Positions 27,912 through 36,693 of a stretch of 36,693 bases of DNA are shown here, in pieces. A model generated the notes under the pieces. It was not told the origin of the DNA. It saw only the letters and a program-made list of their open reading frames with translations, and searched no databases. Both the position numbers and the translations under genes were made by a program. Location: the NCBI GenBank assembly GCA_025450765.1, contig JANWLS010000140.1, positions 1-36,693 of the forward strand. The letters are read 5' to 3'. This stretch comes from Vicinamibacterales bacterium. GTDB lineage: Bacteria > Acidobacteriota > Vicinamibacteria > Vicinamibacterales > CAVVIG01. How positions within the stretch are numbered: position 1 is the first letter of the stretch; every line of letters begins with the position of its first letter.

Positions 27912-30737
27912 ATGAGACGGGGGACTTTCGTTTTCGCCTGCGCAATCGCCTGTGCACTGATGCTTCCACGCGCCGCTCGAGCGACCACACCGCCACAACG
28001 GCCGCAAGCCGCTGTGAACACGACCTTCCCGACCGCAACCGGCCAGACGATCTTCGTATCCGCGGGCGGCAACCTGCAGGCCGCGATCGATTCGGCGAAG
28101 CCGGGCGACGTCGTGATGCTCCAGGCCGGCGCGACCTTCACCGGCAACTTCCTCCTGAAGCCGAAGAACGGCACGGGCTACGTGATCATCCGCACGTCGA
28201 CCCCCGACAATCAGCTCCCGCCGCCAGGGACCCGGATCACGCCGGACCAGGCCGATCTCCTGCCGAAGCTGGTGTCCACGAACAGTCAACCCGTACTTGC
28301 GACGGTGGACGGCGCCCATCACTACTGGATGTTCGGTCTGGACGTCGAGTACGGCGGGCCGGACGAGTTCGATGACAACAGTCCGGACAGCACCCAGAGT
28401 TACGGCCTGGTGCAGTTTGGCAGCACGGGGAACACCGCTCCGGGATCAATCCCGCACGATCTGGTCATCGACCGCTGCTACATCCACGGGAATTCCGCGA
28501 ACAACGTGCGCCGAGGTGTGACGCTGAATAGCGCGGCGTCGGCCGTGATCGATTCTTACATCAGCGACATCCACGAAATCCCGCACGATGCCCAGGCGAT
28601 CGCCGGGTGGAACGGCCCCGGCCCGTTCAAGATCGAGAACAATTACCTGGAAGCGGCCGGTGAGAACGTATTGTTCGGCGGTGCCGACCCGGCGATCGCC
28701 AATCTCATTCCGTCGGACATCACCATCACCCACAACCTCATCGCCAAGCAGCCCTCGTGGGCCGGCAGCCGATGGATTCAGCTGTACCTGTTGCAGCTGG
28801 AGAATGCACAGCGGGTGCTCATCGATGGAAATGTCTTCGAGTACGGACAAGGACTGGCGTTCACCGTCAATCAGTTCGGCGCCGCAGCCTGGTCCAGAGT
28901 CCAGGATGTGACCTTCACCCACAACCTCGTCCAGCATGTCGGCCAGTATGGCGTGAGGTTCACGGGTACGGACTCCTACAACCCCAGCCAGACGAAGTCA
29001 AAGCGACTCCTGATCCAGGACGACCTCTTCGTGGACGTGGACGCGAACACACCGGGCGATGGCGCCGGGTCCATCTTCTTCGTCGTGAACGGGCCACGGG
29101 ACCTCACCATCAACCACGACACGGCCGTGCATGCGGGAGGCCCGCTGCTCGCGGACTGCGGACCGGGCGCGGGACCGGGCGGGTGCGGCACGATTCCTCC
29201 GTCCTACGGCACGACCTTCACGAACAACGTCATGGAGAACGGCGCGCGGGGCTTCGGCGGCTACGGGAATGCGGGCTACACGATGTCGAACTTCCTTCCC
29301 GACATCGTCATGCAGGCCGACGCCTTCATCGGCGGACTCACGGCGGACAACTACCCGTCCGGCAACTTCCTCCCGCCCGACGATGCGAGCGTCGGCTTCA
29401 CCGATGAGGCGAATGGGAACTACTCGCTGACCTCCTCGAGCCCGTATCACAACGCCGGGACAGACGGCCGCGATCTCGGGGTCGATTGGTCGGCGCTGCA
29501 GCAAGCGGTGGCGGGAGTTTCGGGCGACACCGGCGGCGGGACCACCGGCGAAACAGGCAACGGCGGCGACGATACCAGCGGCGGAACCGGCGGAGGTGGC
29601 GGCACGACCGGCGGCACGGGCGGCACGACCGGTGGGACGGGCGGCAGCACGTCATCGCAAGCCGTCGCGTGGATCAACCTCGTTCAGGCGACAGCGACCG
29701 GAGGCTCGCTCGAGAAGACCGCAGGCTGCGACGGCTGCGACGATGCGGGCGGCGTGAGCCAGCAGCGGATCGCCTCGGGCACGGGCAGCTTCACCTTTGC
29801 GGCGCAGCCGGGATCGACGACGAGCCTGGCGTTCTATGTCGGGCTGACACACTCGACGTCGACGGCCCCTTCGGACTCGGCAATCGACTACGGATTCTCG
29901 ATCTGGGGCAACGGCGGGTGGGAAGTGCGCGAAGGCGGCGTGTACAAGACGGATGGCACCTACAGCGCGGGCGACACGTTCAGCGTCGCCATCGAGGCGG
30001 GTCCGGTCGTGAAGTACTACCACAACGGCACGCTCGTCTACACGAGCGCGAAGGTCCCGGCGTCCTATCCGTACGCCGGCGCCGGGGCGCTGTATGCGAT
30101 CGATTCGACGGTGGCGGACGCCGCGATGCAGACCTCTTCGAGCAGCGACGCCAGCGGTGGAGGCGGAATCCCCGCCGGCGGCAGCGGCGGCACGACTACC
30201 GGTGGGGGTGGGAGCACCACCGGCGGCGGCACGGCGAGCGGCGGTTCGCAGCCGCAGCCGATCGTCTGGACCAGTCTCGTCCAGGCGACGCCAAGCGGCG
30301 ACTCCCTGCAGAAGACGTCGGGGTGCGATGGCTGTGACGATGCGGGCGGCGTGAGCCAGCAGCAGATCGGCTCGGGCACGGGCGCCTTCACGTTTGCGGC
30401 GCAGCCGGGGTCGACCACTTCGCTGGCCTTCTACGCCGGCCTCACGCACACGACGTCCACGCCGCCTTCGGATTCGTCGATCGACTACGGCTTCTCGATC
30501 TGGGCGGGAGGCGGGTGGGAGGTGCGGGAAGGCGGCGTATACAGGACGGATGGCACCTACCGCCCCGGGGATACGTTCACCGTGGCCATCGAGGCGGGGC
30601 CGGTCGTGAAGTACTACCACAACGGCACGCTCGTCTACACGAGTGCGACGGCACCGGCATCGGCTCCGTATCTCGCCGCTGGGTCGCTCTACGCGATCGG
30701 GTCGACGATTTCGAACGCGACGCTCCAGACGCCGTAG
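27912..30737 (+). CDS. secreted parallel beta-helix protein with two tandem C-terminal lectin/SPRY-like domains
   Basis: signal peptide; GGNLQAAIDSAKPGDVVMLQAGATFTGNF; Gly/Thr-rich linkers; two near-identical domains containing GCDGCDDAGGVSQQ...GPVVKYYHNGTLVYTS. Confidence 0.85.
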   Translation: MRRGTFVFACAIACALMLPRAARATTPPQRPQAAVNTTFPTATGQTIFVSAGGNLQAAIDSAKPGDVVMLQAGATFTGNFLLKPKNGTGYVIIRTSTPDNQLPPPGTRITPDQADLLPKLVSTNSQPVLATVDGAHHYWMFGLDVEYGGPDEFDDNSPDSTQSYGLVQFGSTGNTAPGSIPHDLVIDRCYIHGNSANNVRRGVTLNSAASAVIDSYISDIHEIPHDAQAIAGWNGPGPFKIENNYLEAAGENVLFGGADPAIANLIPSDITITHNLIAKQPSWAGSRWIQLYLLQLENAQRVLIDGNVFEYGQGLAFTVNQFGAAAWSRVQDVTFTHNLVQHVGQYGVRFTGTDSYNPSQTKSKRLLIQDDLFVDVDANTPGDGAGSIFFVVNGPRDLTINHDTAVHAGGPLLADCGPGAGPGGCGTIPPSYGTTFTNNVMENGARGFGGYGNAGYTMSNFLPDIVMQADAFIGGLTADNYPSGNFLPPDDASVGFTDEANGNYSLTSSSPYHNAGTDGRDLGVDWSALQQAVAGVSGDTGGGTTGETGNGGDDTSGGTGGGGGTTGGTGGTTGGTGGSTSSQAVAWINLVQATATGGSLEKTAGCDGCDDAGGVSQQRIASGTGSFTFAAQPGSTTSLAFYVGLTHSTSTAPSDSAIDYGFSIWGNGGWEVREGGVYKTDGTYSAGDTFSVAIEAGPVVKYYHNGTLVYTSAKVPASYPYAGAGALYAIDSTVADAAMQTSSSSDASGGGGIPAGGSGGTTTGGGGSTTGGGTASGGSQPQPIVWTSLVQATPSGDSLQKTSGCDGCDDAGGVSQQQIGSGTGAFTFAAQPGSTTSLAFYAGLTHTTSTPPSDSSIDYGFSIWAGGGWEVREGGVYRTDGTYRPGDTFTVAIEAGPVVKYYHNGTLVYTSATAPASAPYLAAGSLYAIGSTISNATLQTP
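30003..30046 (+). repeat. copy 1 of exact 44-nt direct repeat within duplicated domain
   Basis: ccggtcgtgaagtactaccacaacggcacgctcgtctacacgag; second copy exactly 597 nt downstream. Confidence 0.9.
30600..30643 (+). repeat. copy 2 of exact 44-nt direct repeat within duplicated domain
   Basis: identical 44-nt string; the cgatgcgggc blocks (29741, 30338) share the same 597-nt offset. Confidence 0.9.
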
Positions 30738-30759
30738 CCGCCGTGGCTCGCGTTCGTGC

Positions 30760-33700
30760 CTACCCGGACGCGAGCCGATTGCGCTGCGTGGCCGGCAGCG
30801 GCTCCGGATGATCCGTTGCCGGCAGCTCCTCGCTCTGCGTGCGCCTGACCTTGCTCCGGCTCCGCAGTCTCTGCAGGCCGTCCATGTAGGTGTAGAAGAC
30901 CGGCGTCAGGTACAGCGTGACGAACTGCGCGAAGATCAACCCGCCGACGACACACAGGCCGAGGGGGCGGCGTTCGTCGGAGCCAGCGCCCATGCCCAGC
31001 GCGATGGGCAATGTCCCCATGATCGCGGCCGCGGTGGTCATCATGATCGGGCGGAAGCGGATCATGCAGCCTTCGTACGCCGATTCGCTCGCGGTGTGAC
31101 CGGACTTCTGCAGCTCGACGGCGAAGTCGACCATCATGATCGCGTTCTTCTTGACGATCCCGATCAGCATGATCAACCCGACGAAGCCGAAGAGATCGAG
31201 CTCCATGTGAAAGAGCGAGAGCGTGAGCAGGCCGCCGAAGGCCGCCGCCGGCAGGCCGGTGAGAATCGTAATCGGATGGAGGTAGCTCTCGTAGAGGATC
31301 GCGAGCAGCATGTAGATGACGAGCACGGCCATCACCAGCAGGATGCCCAGGCCGGTGAGCGATTGCTGGAAGGCCTGCGCCGTCCCCTGGAAGCTGCCGT
31401 CCACCGACTCCGGCAGGATCGAGGACGCCAGCGCCTGCACTTCGTTGACGGCCTGTCCGATCGTCACATCGGGTGCGAGATCGAACGACAACGTCACCGA
31501 CGAGAGCTGGCCGGTGTGATTGACCGTCAGCGGCCCGAAGTTCGTGACGAACTTCGAGACGGCGCTGAGCGGCACGAGCGCCCCTGTCGACGAGAGGATG
31601 TACAGCTCCGAGAGCGTGCCAGGATCGGTTTGGAACTTCGGCGCGACCTGGAGAACGACCTTGTACAGGCTCGTGGGCGTGTAGATGTTGGAGACCTGGT
31701 CCTGGCCGTACGCCGCATAGAGCGCGGACTCAACCTGGTCCGGCGTGATCCCCAGCGCCGCGGCCTTGTCGCGATCGACGACGACGTTCGCCTGCGGGTT
31801 GTCGTTCTGCAGATCCGTCGTCACGTTCACCAGGCCCGGCAGCTTCGCCATCCCTGATTCGAGAATCTCCGCGTAGTGATACAGGGCCGTCGTGTCGGCG
31901 CTCTCCAGCGTGTACTGGTACTGGCTCTTCGTCGGCCGGCCGCCGATCTGGATCGCCGGCGGCACCTGGATGAAGGACTGCATGCCCGGAATGGTATTGA
32001 GCTCGCGTTCGTACCGGCGCGCGAGCTCCTGAATCGTCAGATGGTGTTCGAAGAGCGGCCGCATGGCGTGGACGATGATCCCCATCACGCCACCGGATCC
32101 GTACTTCGCAACCAGGCGATCGTATGCCGGGCTGTCGGTATATTCGCGGTCCGAGGGATCCTTGACGTGGAGGCCCACGCTGCCGTTGTTCAGCCCGCTG
32201 CCGCCTGAATCGCTGATCGAGGAATGGAACTGCCGGGTGTTCGGATCCTGGAGGAGGATCTGGTTCAACGCCTCCTGGTGCGCCTCCATCGCGTCGAAGG
32301 AGATCCCCTGCTTGGCCTGCGTGCTCACGTGAAGGCTCGACATGTCTTCGGTCGGCAGGAAGCCCTTGGGGATGACCCAGAATTCCCAGGCGGTGCCGAG
32401 GAGCACGAGCACCCCGAACAGCATCACCACCGCGCGATGGCGCATCGCCCAGCGCAGGCTCACGCCATACGCCCCCAGCGCGCCATTGAGCATGCCCTCG
32501 AGCGTGCGGTACAACCAGCCGTGCGTCTTCTCATGGTCGCTGTGCAGGTAGCGGCTGCACAGCATCGGCGTGAGCGTGAGCGACACCACCGCGGAGACGA
32601 GCACGGCGGAGATGATCACGACCGAGAACTCGTGCAGGAGCCGGCCGAGGATCCCGCCCATGAAGAACACCGGGATGAACACGGCGCTCAGCGCGCAGGT
32701 CATCGAGATGATCGTGAAGCCGTTTTCCTTCGATCCTTCGAGTGCCGCCTGCATGGCGGTCTTGCCCATCTCCATGTGGCGGACGATGTTCTCGAGCATC
32801 ACGATCGCATCGTCGACGACGAAGCCGACCGAGAGCGTGAGCGCCAGCAGGGAGAGGTTGTCGATCGTGTAGCCGAGGACGTACATGACGGCGAACGTGC
32901 CCAGAATCGCCATCGGCAGGGCGAAGCTCGGGATCAACGTGGCCGAGAAGTTCCGCAGGAAGAGAAAGATGACGAGGACGACCAGCGCGACGGCCAGGAG
33001 GAGCGTGAACCGGACGTCGTTCACCGACTGGAGAATGGAGGTCGATCGATCGTACTCCACCGTCATGATGAGCGACGGCGGCATGATGGCCTGGAAGCGC
33101 GGAAATAGATCCTTGACCGCGTTCACGACGTCGATCGTGTTGGAGCCCGGCTGCCGCTCAATCGCCAGGATCACGCCCGGCACGCCGTTCACCCAGCCGG
33201 CGACGTTCTCATCCCGCACGCTGTCGGAGACGCTGGCGACCTGGTCAAGGCGCACGGGCGAGCCATTGCGATACGCGACGATCAGGGGCCGATAGGCCGC
33301 GGCGTCGCTCAATTGCCCGTTCGACTGCAGGTTGTACGCCGTGTTGGGACCGTAGAGCGTCCCCATCGCCTTGGTGACGTTGGCGTCCTGGATGGCGCTC
33401 GCCACCTGGTCGATGCCGAGATGACGGCTGGCGAGCTCATCGGGGTTCACCTGCACGCGCACCGCATACGGCATGGACCCGAAGACCTGCACCTGCGCCA
33501 CGCCCTGCACCCGAGAAATCTGCTCGCCGAGCAGCACTTCGGCGTACTGATCGACCGTGTAGATGGGCAGTGTCTTCGAGGTGAGCCCCAGGAACAGGAT
33601 CGGCGCGTCGGCTGGATTCGCCTTGCGGAGCGTAGGCGGGCTGGGGAGGTCCGCCGGAAGCTGTGAGCTCGCGGCGGCGATCGCCGACTGCACATCGAGC

Positions 33701-34011
33701 GCCGCGGAATTGATGTCGCGACTGAGCGAGAACTGGAGCGTGATGTTGGTCGACCCGAGCGAGCTCGTCGACGTCATTTCGTCGAGCCCGGCGATCGTCG
33801 TGAACTGCTTTTCGAGCGGCGTCGCCACCGTCGCGGCCATCGTCTCCGGGCTGGCGCCGGGCAGGCCGGCATTGACCTGGATCGTGGGGAAATCGACGTT
33901 GGGCAGGTCGCTGACGGCCAGGAAGTTGTAGCCGAGGATGCCGAACACCAGGATGGCGAGCATCAGCACGCTCGTCATCACCGGGCGGCGAATAAAGAGC
34001 TCGGTGTTCAT
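30760..34011 (-). CDS. efflux RND transporter permease, HAE1/MdtB-MdtC-like
   Basis: FIRRPVMTSVLMLAILVFGILGYNFLAVSDLPNVDFPTIQVNAGLPGASPETMAATVATPLEKQF; LSVGFVVDDAIVMLENIVRHMEMG; LIMLIGIVKKNAIMMVDFA. Confidence 0.96.
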   Translation of the reverse strand: MNTELFIRRPVMTSVLMLAILVFGILGYNFLAVSDLPNVDFPTIQVNAGLPGASPETMAATVATPLEKQFTTIAGLDEMTSTSSLGSTNITLQFSLSRDINSAALDVQSAIAAASSQLPADLPSPPTLRKANPADAPILFLGLTSKTLPIYTVDQYAEVLLGEQISRVQGVAQVQVFGSMPYAVRVQVNPDELASRHLGIDQVASAIQDANVTKAMGTLYGPNTAYNLQSNGQLSDAAAYRPLIVAYRNGSPVRLDQVASVSDSVRDENVAGWVNGVPGVILAIERQPGSNTIDVVNAVKDLFPRFQAIMPPSLIMTVEYDRSTSILQSVNDVRFTLLLAVALVVLVIFLFLRNFSATLIPSFALPMAILGTFAVMYVLGYTIDNLSLLALTLSVGFVVDDAIVMLENIVRHMEMGKTAMQAALEGSKENGFTIISMTCALSAVFIPVFFMGGILGRLLHEFSVVIISAVLVSAVVSLTLTPMLCSRYLHSDHEKTHGWLYRTLEGMLNGALGAYGVSLRWAMRHRAVVMLFGVLVLLGTAWEFWVIPKGFLPTEDMSSLHVSTQAKQGISFDAMEAHQEALNQILLQDPNTRQFHSSISDSGGSGLNNGSVGLHVKDPSDREYTDSPAYDRLVAKYGSGGVMGIIVHAMRPLFEHHLTIQELARRYERELNTIPGMQSFIQVPPAIQIGGRPTKSQYQYTLESADTTALYHYAEILESGMAKLPGLVNVTTDLQNDNPQANVVVDRDKAAALGITPDQVESALYAAYGQDQVSNIYTPTSLYKVVLQVAPKFQTDPGTLSELYILSSTGALVPLSAVSKFVTNFGPLTVNHTGQLSSVTLSFDLAPDVTIGQAVNEVQALASSILPESVDGSFQGTAQAFQQSLTGLGILLVMAVLVIYMLLAILYESYLHPITILTGLPAAAFGGLLTLSLFHMELDLFGFVGLIMLIGIVKKNAIMMVDFAVELQKSGHTASESAYEGCMIRFRPIMMTTAAAIMGTLPIALGMGAGSDERRPLGLCVVGGLIFAQFVTLYLTPVFYTYMDGLQRLRSRSKVRRTQSEELPATDHPEPLPATQRNRLASG

Positions 34012-34148
34012 TGGGGACCTGCCCGTGCCTCACGAGAGCCGTCGCTGGACGCGAGCGGCCTGGTCACATGCTACTAGAGGCGCGTGATGACGGACCCACA
34101 TTAATTGTCAGCTATTGTCGCCGCGACGCGGCGGGTCCCGTCCGTCCG

Positions 34149-34166
34149 TGCGCGAAATTTCGCGCA
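34149..34166. promoter_or_regulatory. perfect 18-bp palindrome, candidate operator in divergent intergenic region
   Basis: TGCGCGAAATTTCGCGCA is its own reverse complement; lies between RND (-) and methyltransferase (+) starts. Confidence 0.5.
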
Positions 34167-34265
34167 TGTTTCTGCGCCGTTGGACACCGTCGGCGGGGCC
34201 GCAGGCCGAGCTCGACCGCGGGCCGCGAGCCGGATGTAGAATGCCGTCCCGATGCGGCGTCTGCC

Positions 34266-34679
34266 ATGAAGTTGAACGTCGCCACGCTGGCGCTCGCACT
34301 CGTCGGTGCGTTCCTGCTGGCCCGCAGCGCCACGGGACAGCCGTGGACGCCGGGGCAGATCGTGGGCGCGGCGATCGCGCTGCCCGCGTTTCTGCTCTTC
34401 GTGCTGGCGCGCCTCGAGTTGGGGCGCGCGTTCAGCGTGCAGGCGAAGGCGAGCACGCTCGTGACGACGGGGATTTACGCCCGCATCCGCCATCCGATTT
34501 ATCTGTTCGGCGGCCTGATGATCGCGGGCGTCTTGATCTGGGCGCATCGCCCGTGGTGGCTGCTGATCTTCGTGGTGCTGATTCCGATGCAGCGGCTCCG
34601 CGTGCGGAAGGAAGAGCGCGTGCTGGAAGCGACGTTCGGGGAAGCCTACCGGGAGTACAGGCGGAAGACGTGGTTTTGA
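34266..34679 (+). CDS. isoprenylcysteine carboxylmethyltransferase family protein (ICMT/PEMT-like)
   Basis: STLVTTGIYARIRHPIYLFGGLMIAGVLI...LRVRKEERVLEATFGEAYREYRRKTWF; ATG at 34266. Confidence 0.9.
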   Translation: MKLNVATLALALVGAFLLARSATGQPWTPGQIVGAAIALPAFLLFVLARLELGRAFSVQAKASTLVTTGIYARIRHPIYLFGGLMIAGVLIWAHRPWWLLIFVVLIPMQRLRVRKEERVLEATFGEAYREYRRKTWF

Positions 34680-34682
34680 GGT

Positions 34683-34719
34683 TGGTGCGCCTTGCAGGAC
34701 TCGGACCTGCGACCTCCTG
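34683..34719 (-). pseudogene. 3' fragment of a tRNA (tRNA-Arg-like), including CCA
   Basis: minus strand CAGGAGGTCGCAGGTCCGAGTCCTGCAAGGCGCACCA: intact T arm, 3' acceptor half AAGGCGC-A-CCA; no matching 5' half GCGCCTT seen. Confidence 0.65.
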
Positions 34720-34783
34720 GGCGGCTGACGCTCAAGTCCCTTATCGCCTCGCGTCGAGCGGTGACCAATATCCTCAGGTCCGT

Positions 34784-36103
34784 CTACGCACCGCGAACTC
34801 GCGCGAGATGCTGCGCGCGCCGCGCGTTCGCCGCCCAATAGGCAAGAACGGCGGCAAGTGTCGCGACGGCGCTCCATATCAGCAGGTCGGCTTCAGACGC
34901 CGCAATGAGCGCGGCGCTGAACACGGTCCCCGCGGCGCCAAGGCCCTGTGCCCGGATCCGACTCCTTCGCGGCAAGCGCCCGCTCAGACGCACCAATGCC
35001 AGGCTTCCCGCACCATACACGACAAGGTTCAGAACCACAGCGATGTTCGTGACGATGGTGAACTGACGAACGAGAGTCGGGCTTGTCGACGCAATCGCGA
35101 CGAGGCTTCCGAGCCCTCCAATCGCGATGAGCGTCATCCTCGTCACCTTGTCGGCGTGTCGCGGTCCGGCGGGCGAAATCTGGCGGAGCACTGAATCACT
35201 CTCTGCCGTTTCGGCAGTCAACAGAACGGTCGATCCGAGCGTGCCCGAGGCTTTGAGCATCGCGCTGAGGGCAACAAGGCCCGCAACGGACGCGCCCAGC
35301 ATTGGAACGACGGCATCGGCGAATGGTGCAGAGGACTTTGCCAGCACATCGCCCGGCAGGATTCCCATGATCGCTGAGCAGGCGGCCATGTAGATCATCG
35401 CAGCCACCGCGAGACCGCCGATCGTGCCGATCGGCACGTCGCGCGCGGGGTTCCGCACGCGCGTGGACAGCACGATCGCGGTCTCGATGCCGAGAAACGC
35501 CCAGAACACCATCACCGTCGCGCCTGGCAGGACCGCCAACGGCGCCTCGCCCGTCACATTCCAGGAGGCGGCGAAGGTTGCCCCGTGAAAGTAGAACCAA
35601 CCACCGAGCGCCACCAGAACCACCGGCGCCAGGCCCAACGCCATCGTCCAACTCTGCAAACGCGCGACGAACCGAGGACCGGCGATGTTGGCCGCGATGA
35701 GGATCCAGAGGATCGCGACAGTCCCAATCGTCAAGCCAGGTGGCTTGGCGATCGTCGGCACGAACACGCCGAGATATCCCGTGACGGCCAGGGCAATCGC
35801 GACGCACGCCACCAGAGTCGAGACCGCATAGAGCACCGCCGCCACGAACCCCGTCGCTGCGCCGAACGCGTCGCGAATGTAGGAGAACAGCCCCGGCGTG
35901 CCCGGATTCAGAACCGCGAGCCAGGAGAACACGCCCGCAAGAATGCCCGCGCCAATGGTCGCGGCGACCCACGCCAGAATGGAAATCGAGCCGACGGCGG
36001 CGAGGCTGGCGGGCAACAGGAAGACGCCCGATCCGATCATCGTGCTCGCGACCAGCATGATCGCCAGGAACGGACCGATTTTCTTGCTTTCGCCGCCCAT
36101 CAT
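34784..36103 (-). CDS. APC family amino-acid permease (AdiC/agmatine-arginine antiporter-like)
   Basis: MVASTMIGSGVFLLPASLAAVGSISILAWVAATIGAGILAGVFSWL...GLFSYIRDAFGAATGFVAAVLYAVS...VFWAFLGIETAIVLSTRVRNPARDVPIGT. Confidence 0.92.
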   Translation of the reverse strand: MMGGESKKIGPFLAIMLVASTMIGSGVFLLPASLAAVGSISILAWVAATIGAGILAGVFSWLAVLNPGTPGLFSYIRDAFGAATGFVAAVLYAVSTLVACVAIALAVTGYLGVFVPTIAKPPGLTIGTVAILWILIAANIAGPRFVARLQSWTMALGLAPVVLVALGGWFYFHGATFAASWNVTGEAPLAVLPGATVMVFWAFLGIETAIVLSTRVRNPARDVPIGTIGGLAVAAMIYMAACSAIMGILPGDVLAKSSAPFADAVVPMLGASVAGLVALSAMLKASGTLGSTVLLTAETAESDSVLRQISPAGPRHADKVTRMTLIAIGGLGSLVAIASTSPTLVRQFTIVTNIAVVLNLVVYGAGSLALVRLSGRLPRRSRIRAQGLGAAGTVFSAALIAASEADLLIWSAVATLAAVLAYWAANARRAQHLARVRGA

Positions 36104-36483
36104 GCTCGCCTCCCGGCTAGACGATCCGTGTCAGTGTTTAGCGATCTGGTTCGCCGCGCGAAGCCCAATCCTATATCGGCGGCGGATGGGTAGATTGGTT
36201 GAGGAAGTGCGCGAAGAGATCAGCCAGGCTCGCCAGAGGGTCATTCATCGGACTTCCGTCCCTCTGGTTCCCGGTAACGACTACGTGGCAGTCGGTTGGC
36301 GCGCCCTGAAGCCCCGCTTCCCTTACCCTTTACCGTTGTCGGCCGGGTGGGACGCGTTGCGTAGTCCCGTTGGCGTGCAGCCGGGCATGGTCCGCACGGG
36401 TCGCCATGGGAACAGAACTGCACGAATTTTCAGACGAAGCCCGGCCGGAGTCGCCGGTGTAGTACCATTCGGTCGGCGTTTCG

Positions 36484-36693
36484 ATGGACTACCCACCCCT
36501 GCTGCCTCCCGGCTTGCATCGCAAGAGTTGGGCGGAGCTTCATGCGCTATGCGTTGACGCCTTCCCTCTGTCTCAGTCACGTGCAATCCTTCTTCGGTCT
36601 CTCCGAGCCATGGTGGAGGTGCTGTGCGCCCAAGGCGTAACGGGTGAGCTCTGGGTGGATGGGAGTTTCTTAAGCGGCAAGATCGATCCGGGC
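36484..36693 (+). CDS. partial nucleotidyltransferase-like protein (DUF6932-like), truncated by window end
   Basis: open frame MDYPPLLPPGLHRKSWAELHALCVDAFPLSQSRAILRSLRAMVEVLCAQGVTGELWVDGSFLSGKIDPG; LWVDGSF is NTase-like. Confidence 0.6.
   Translation, partial: MDYPPLLPPGLHRKSWAELHALCVDAFPLSQSRAILLRSLRAMVEVLCAQGVTGELWVDGSFLSGKIDPG

Noticed and set aside
29520-29655. Gly/Thr-rich ggcggcacgaccggcggcac repeats, considered as a tandem-repeat or CRISPR-like array
   Set aside because: Irregular, lies in frame within the beta-helix protein and encodes a flexible linker; no spacers.
30643-31857. 404-aa plus-strand ORF antisense to the RND gene
   Set aside because: Shadow ORF with Arg/Asp/His-rich composition; RND coding is unambiguous.
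34101-34877. 258-aa ORF containing RRSQVRVLQGAP
   Set aside because: Spurious translation of a tRNA-like 3' end plus antisense of the methyltransferase; reported as a tRNA relic instead.
1-36693. Search by eye for CRISPR arrays, retrons, rRNA, IS terminal repeats, or recognisable multi-gene defence or biosynthetic clusters
   Set aside because: No regularly spaced repeats, reverse transcriptase, transposase or core biosynthetic enzymes were seen; only the small integrase module and the edge NTase-like ORF look accessory.

Overview
GC-rich bacterial chromosomal window. The ADOP-type FtsX permease and the integrase N-terminus suggest Acidobacteriota, possibly Vicinamibacteria-like (inference only). 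It holds about 32 supportable protein genes and one intact tRNA-Ser(CGA), mostly ordinary metabolic, secreted and transport genes: a YciI / malate-synthase-like / HutD / amidase / cupin gene run, a type-B carboxylesterase, an orphan ADOP permease, TadA, GNAT, VanZ, DUF72, an FAD-dependent desaturase-like oxidoreductase, a GH144-like / GH39-like / MFS sugar locus, a secreted ankyrin protein, an Smr protein, a secreted beta-helix protein with a duplicated C-terminal domain, an RND efflux permease, and an APC permease. The accessory-looking parts are: (1) a compact, translationally overlapping integrase / DUF4258-like / DUF2283-like operon beside tRNA-Ser, a toxin-antitoxin-like cargo candidate; (2) a 37-nt tRNA-Arg-like 3' relic between the isoprenylcysteine-methyltransferase-like gene and the APC permease; (3) a structured divergent promoter with a perfect 18-bp palindrome upstream of the RND gene; (4) a 17-bp intergenic hairpin with a competing internal hairpin; (5) a nucleotidyltransferase-like gene cut by the window end. 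I found no CRISPR array, rRNA, prophage or unmistakably new multi-gene defence system. All family calls come from reading translations, not from searches.
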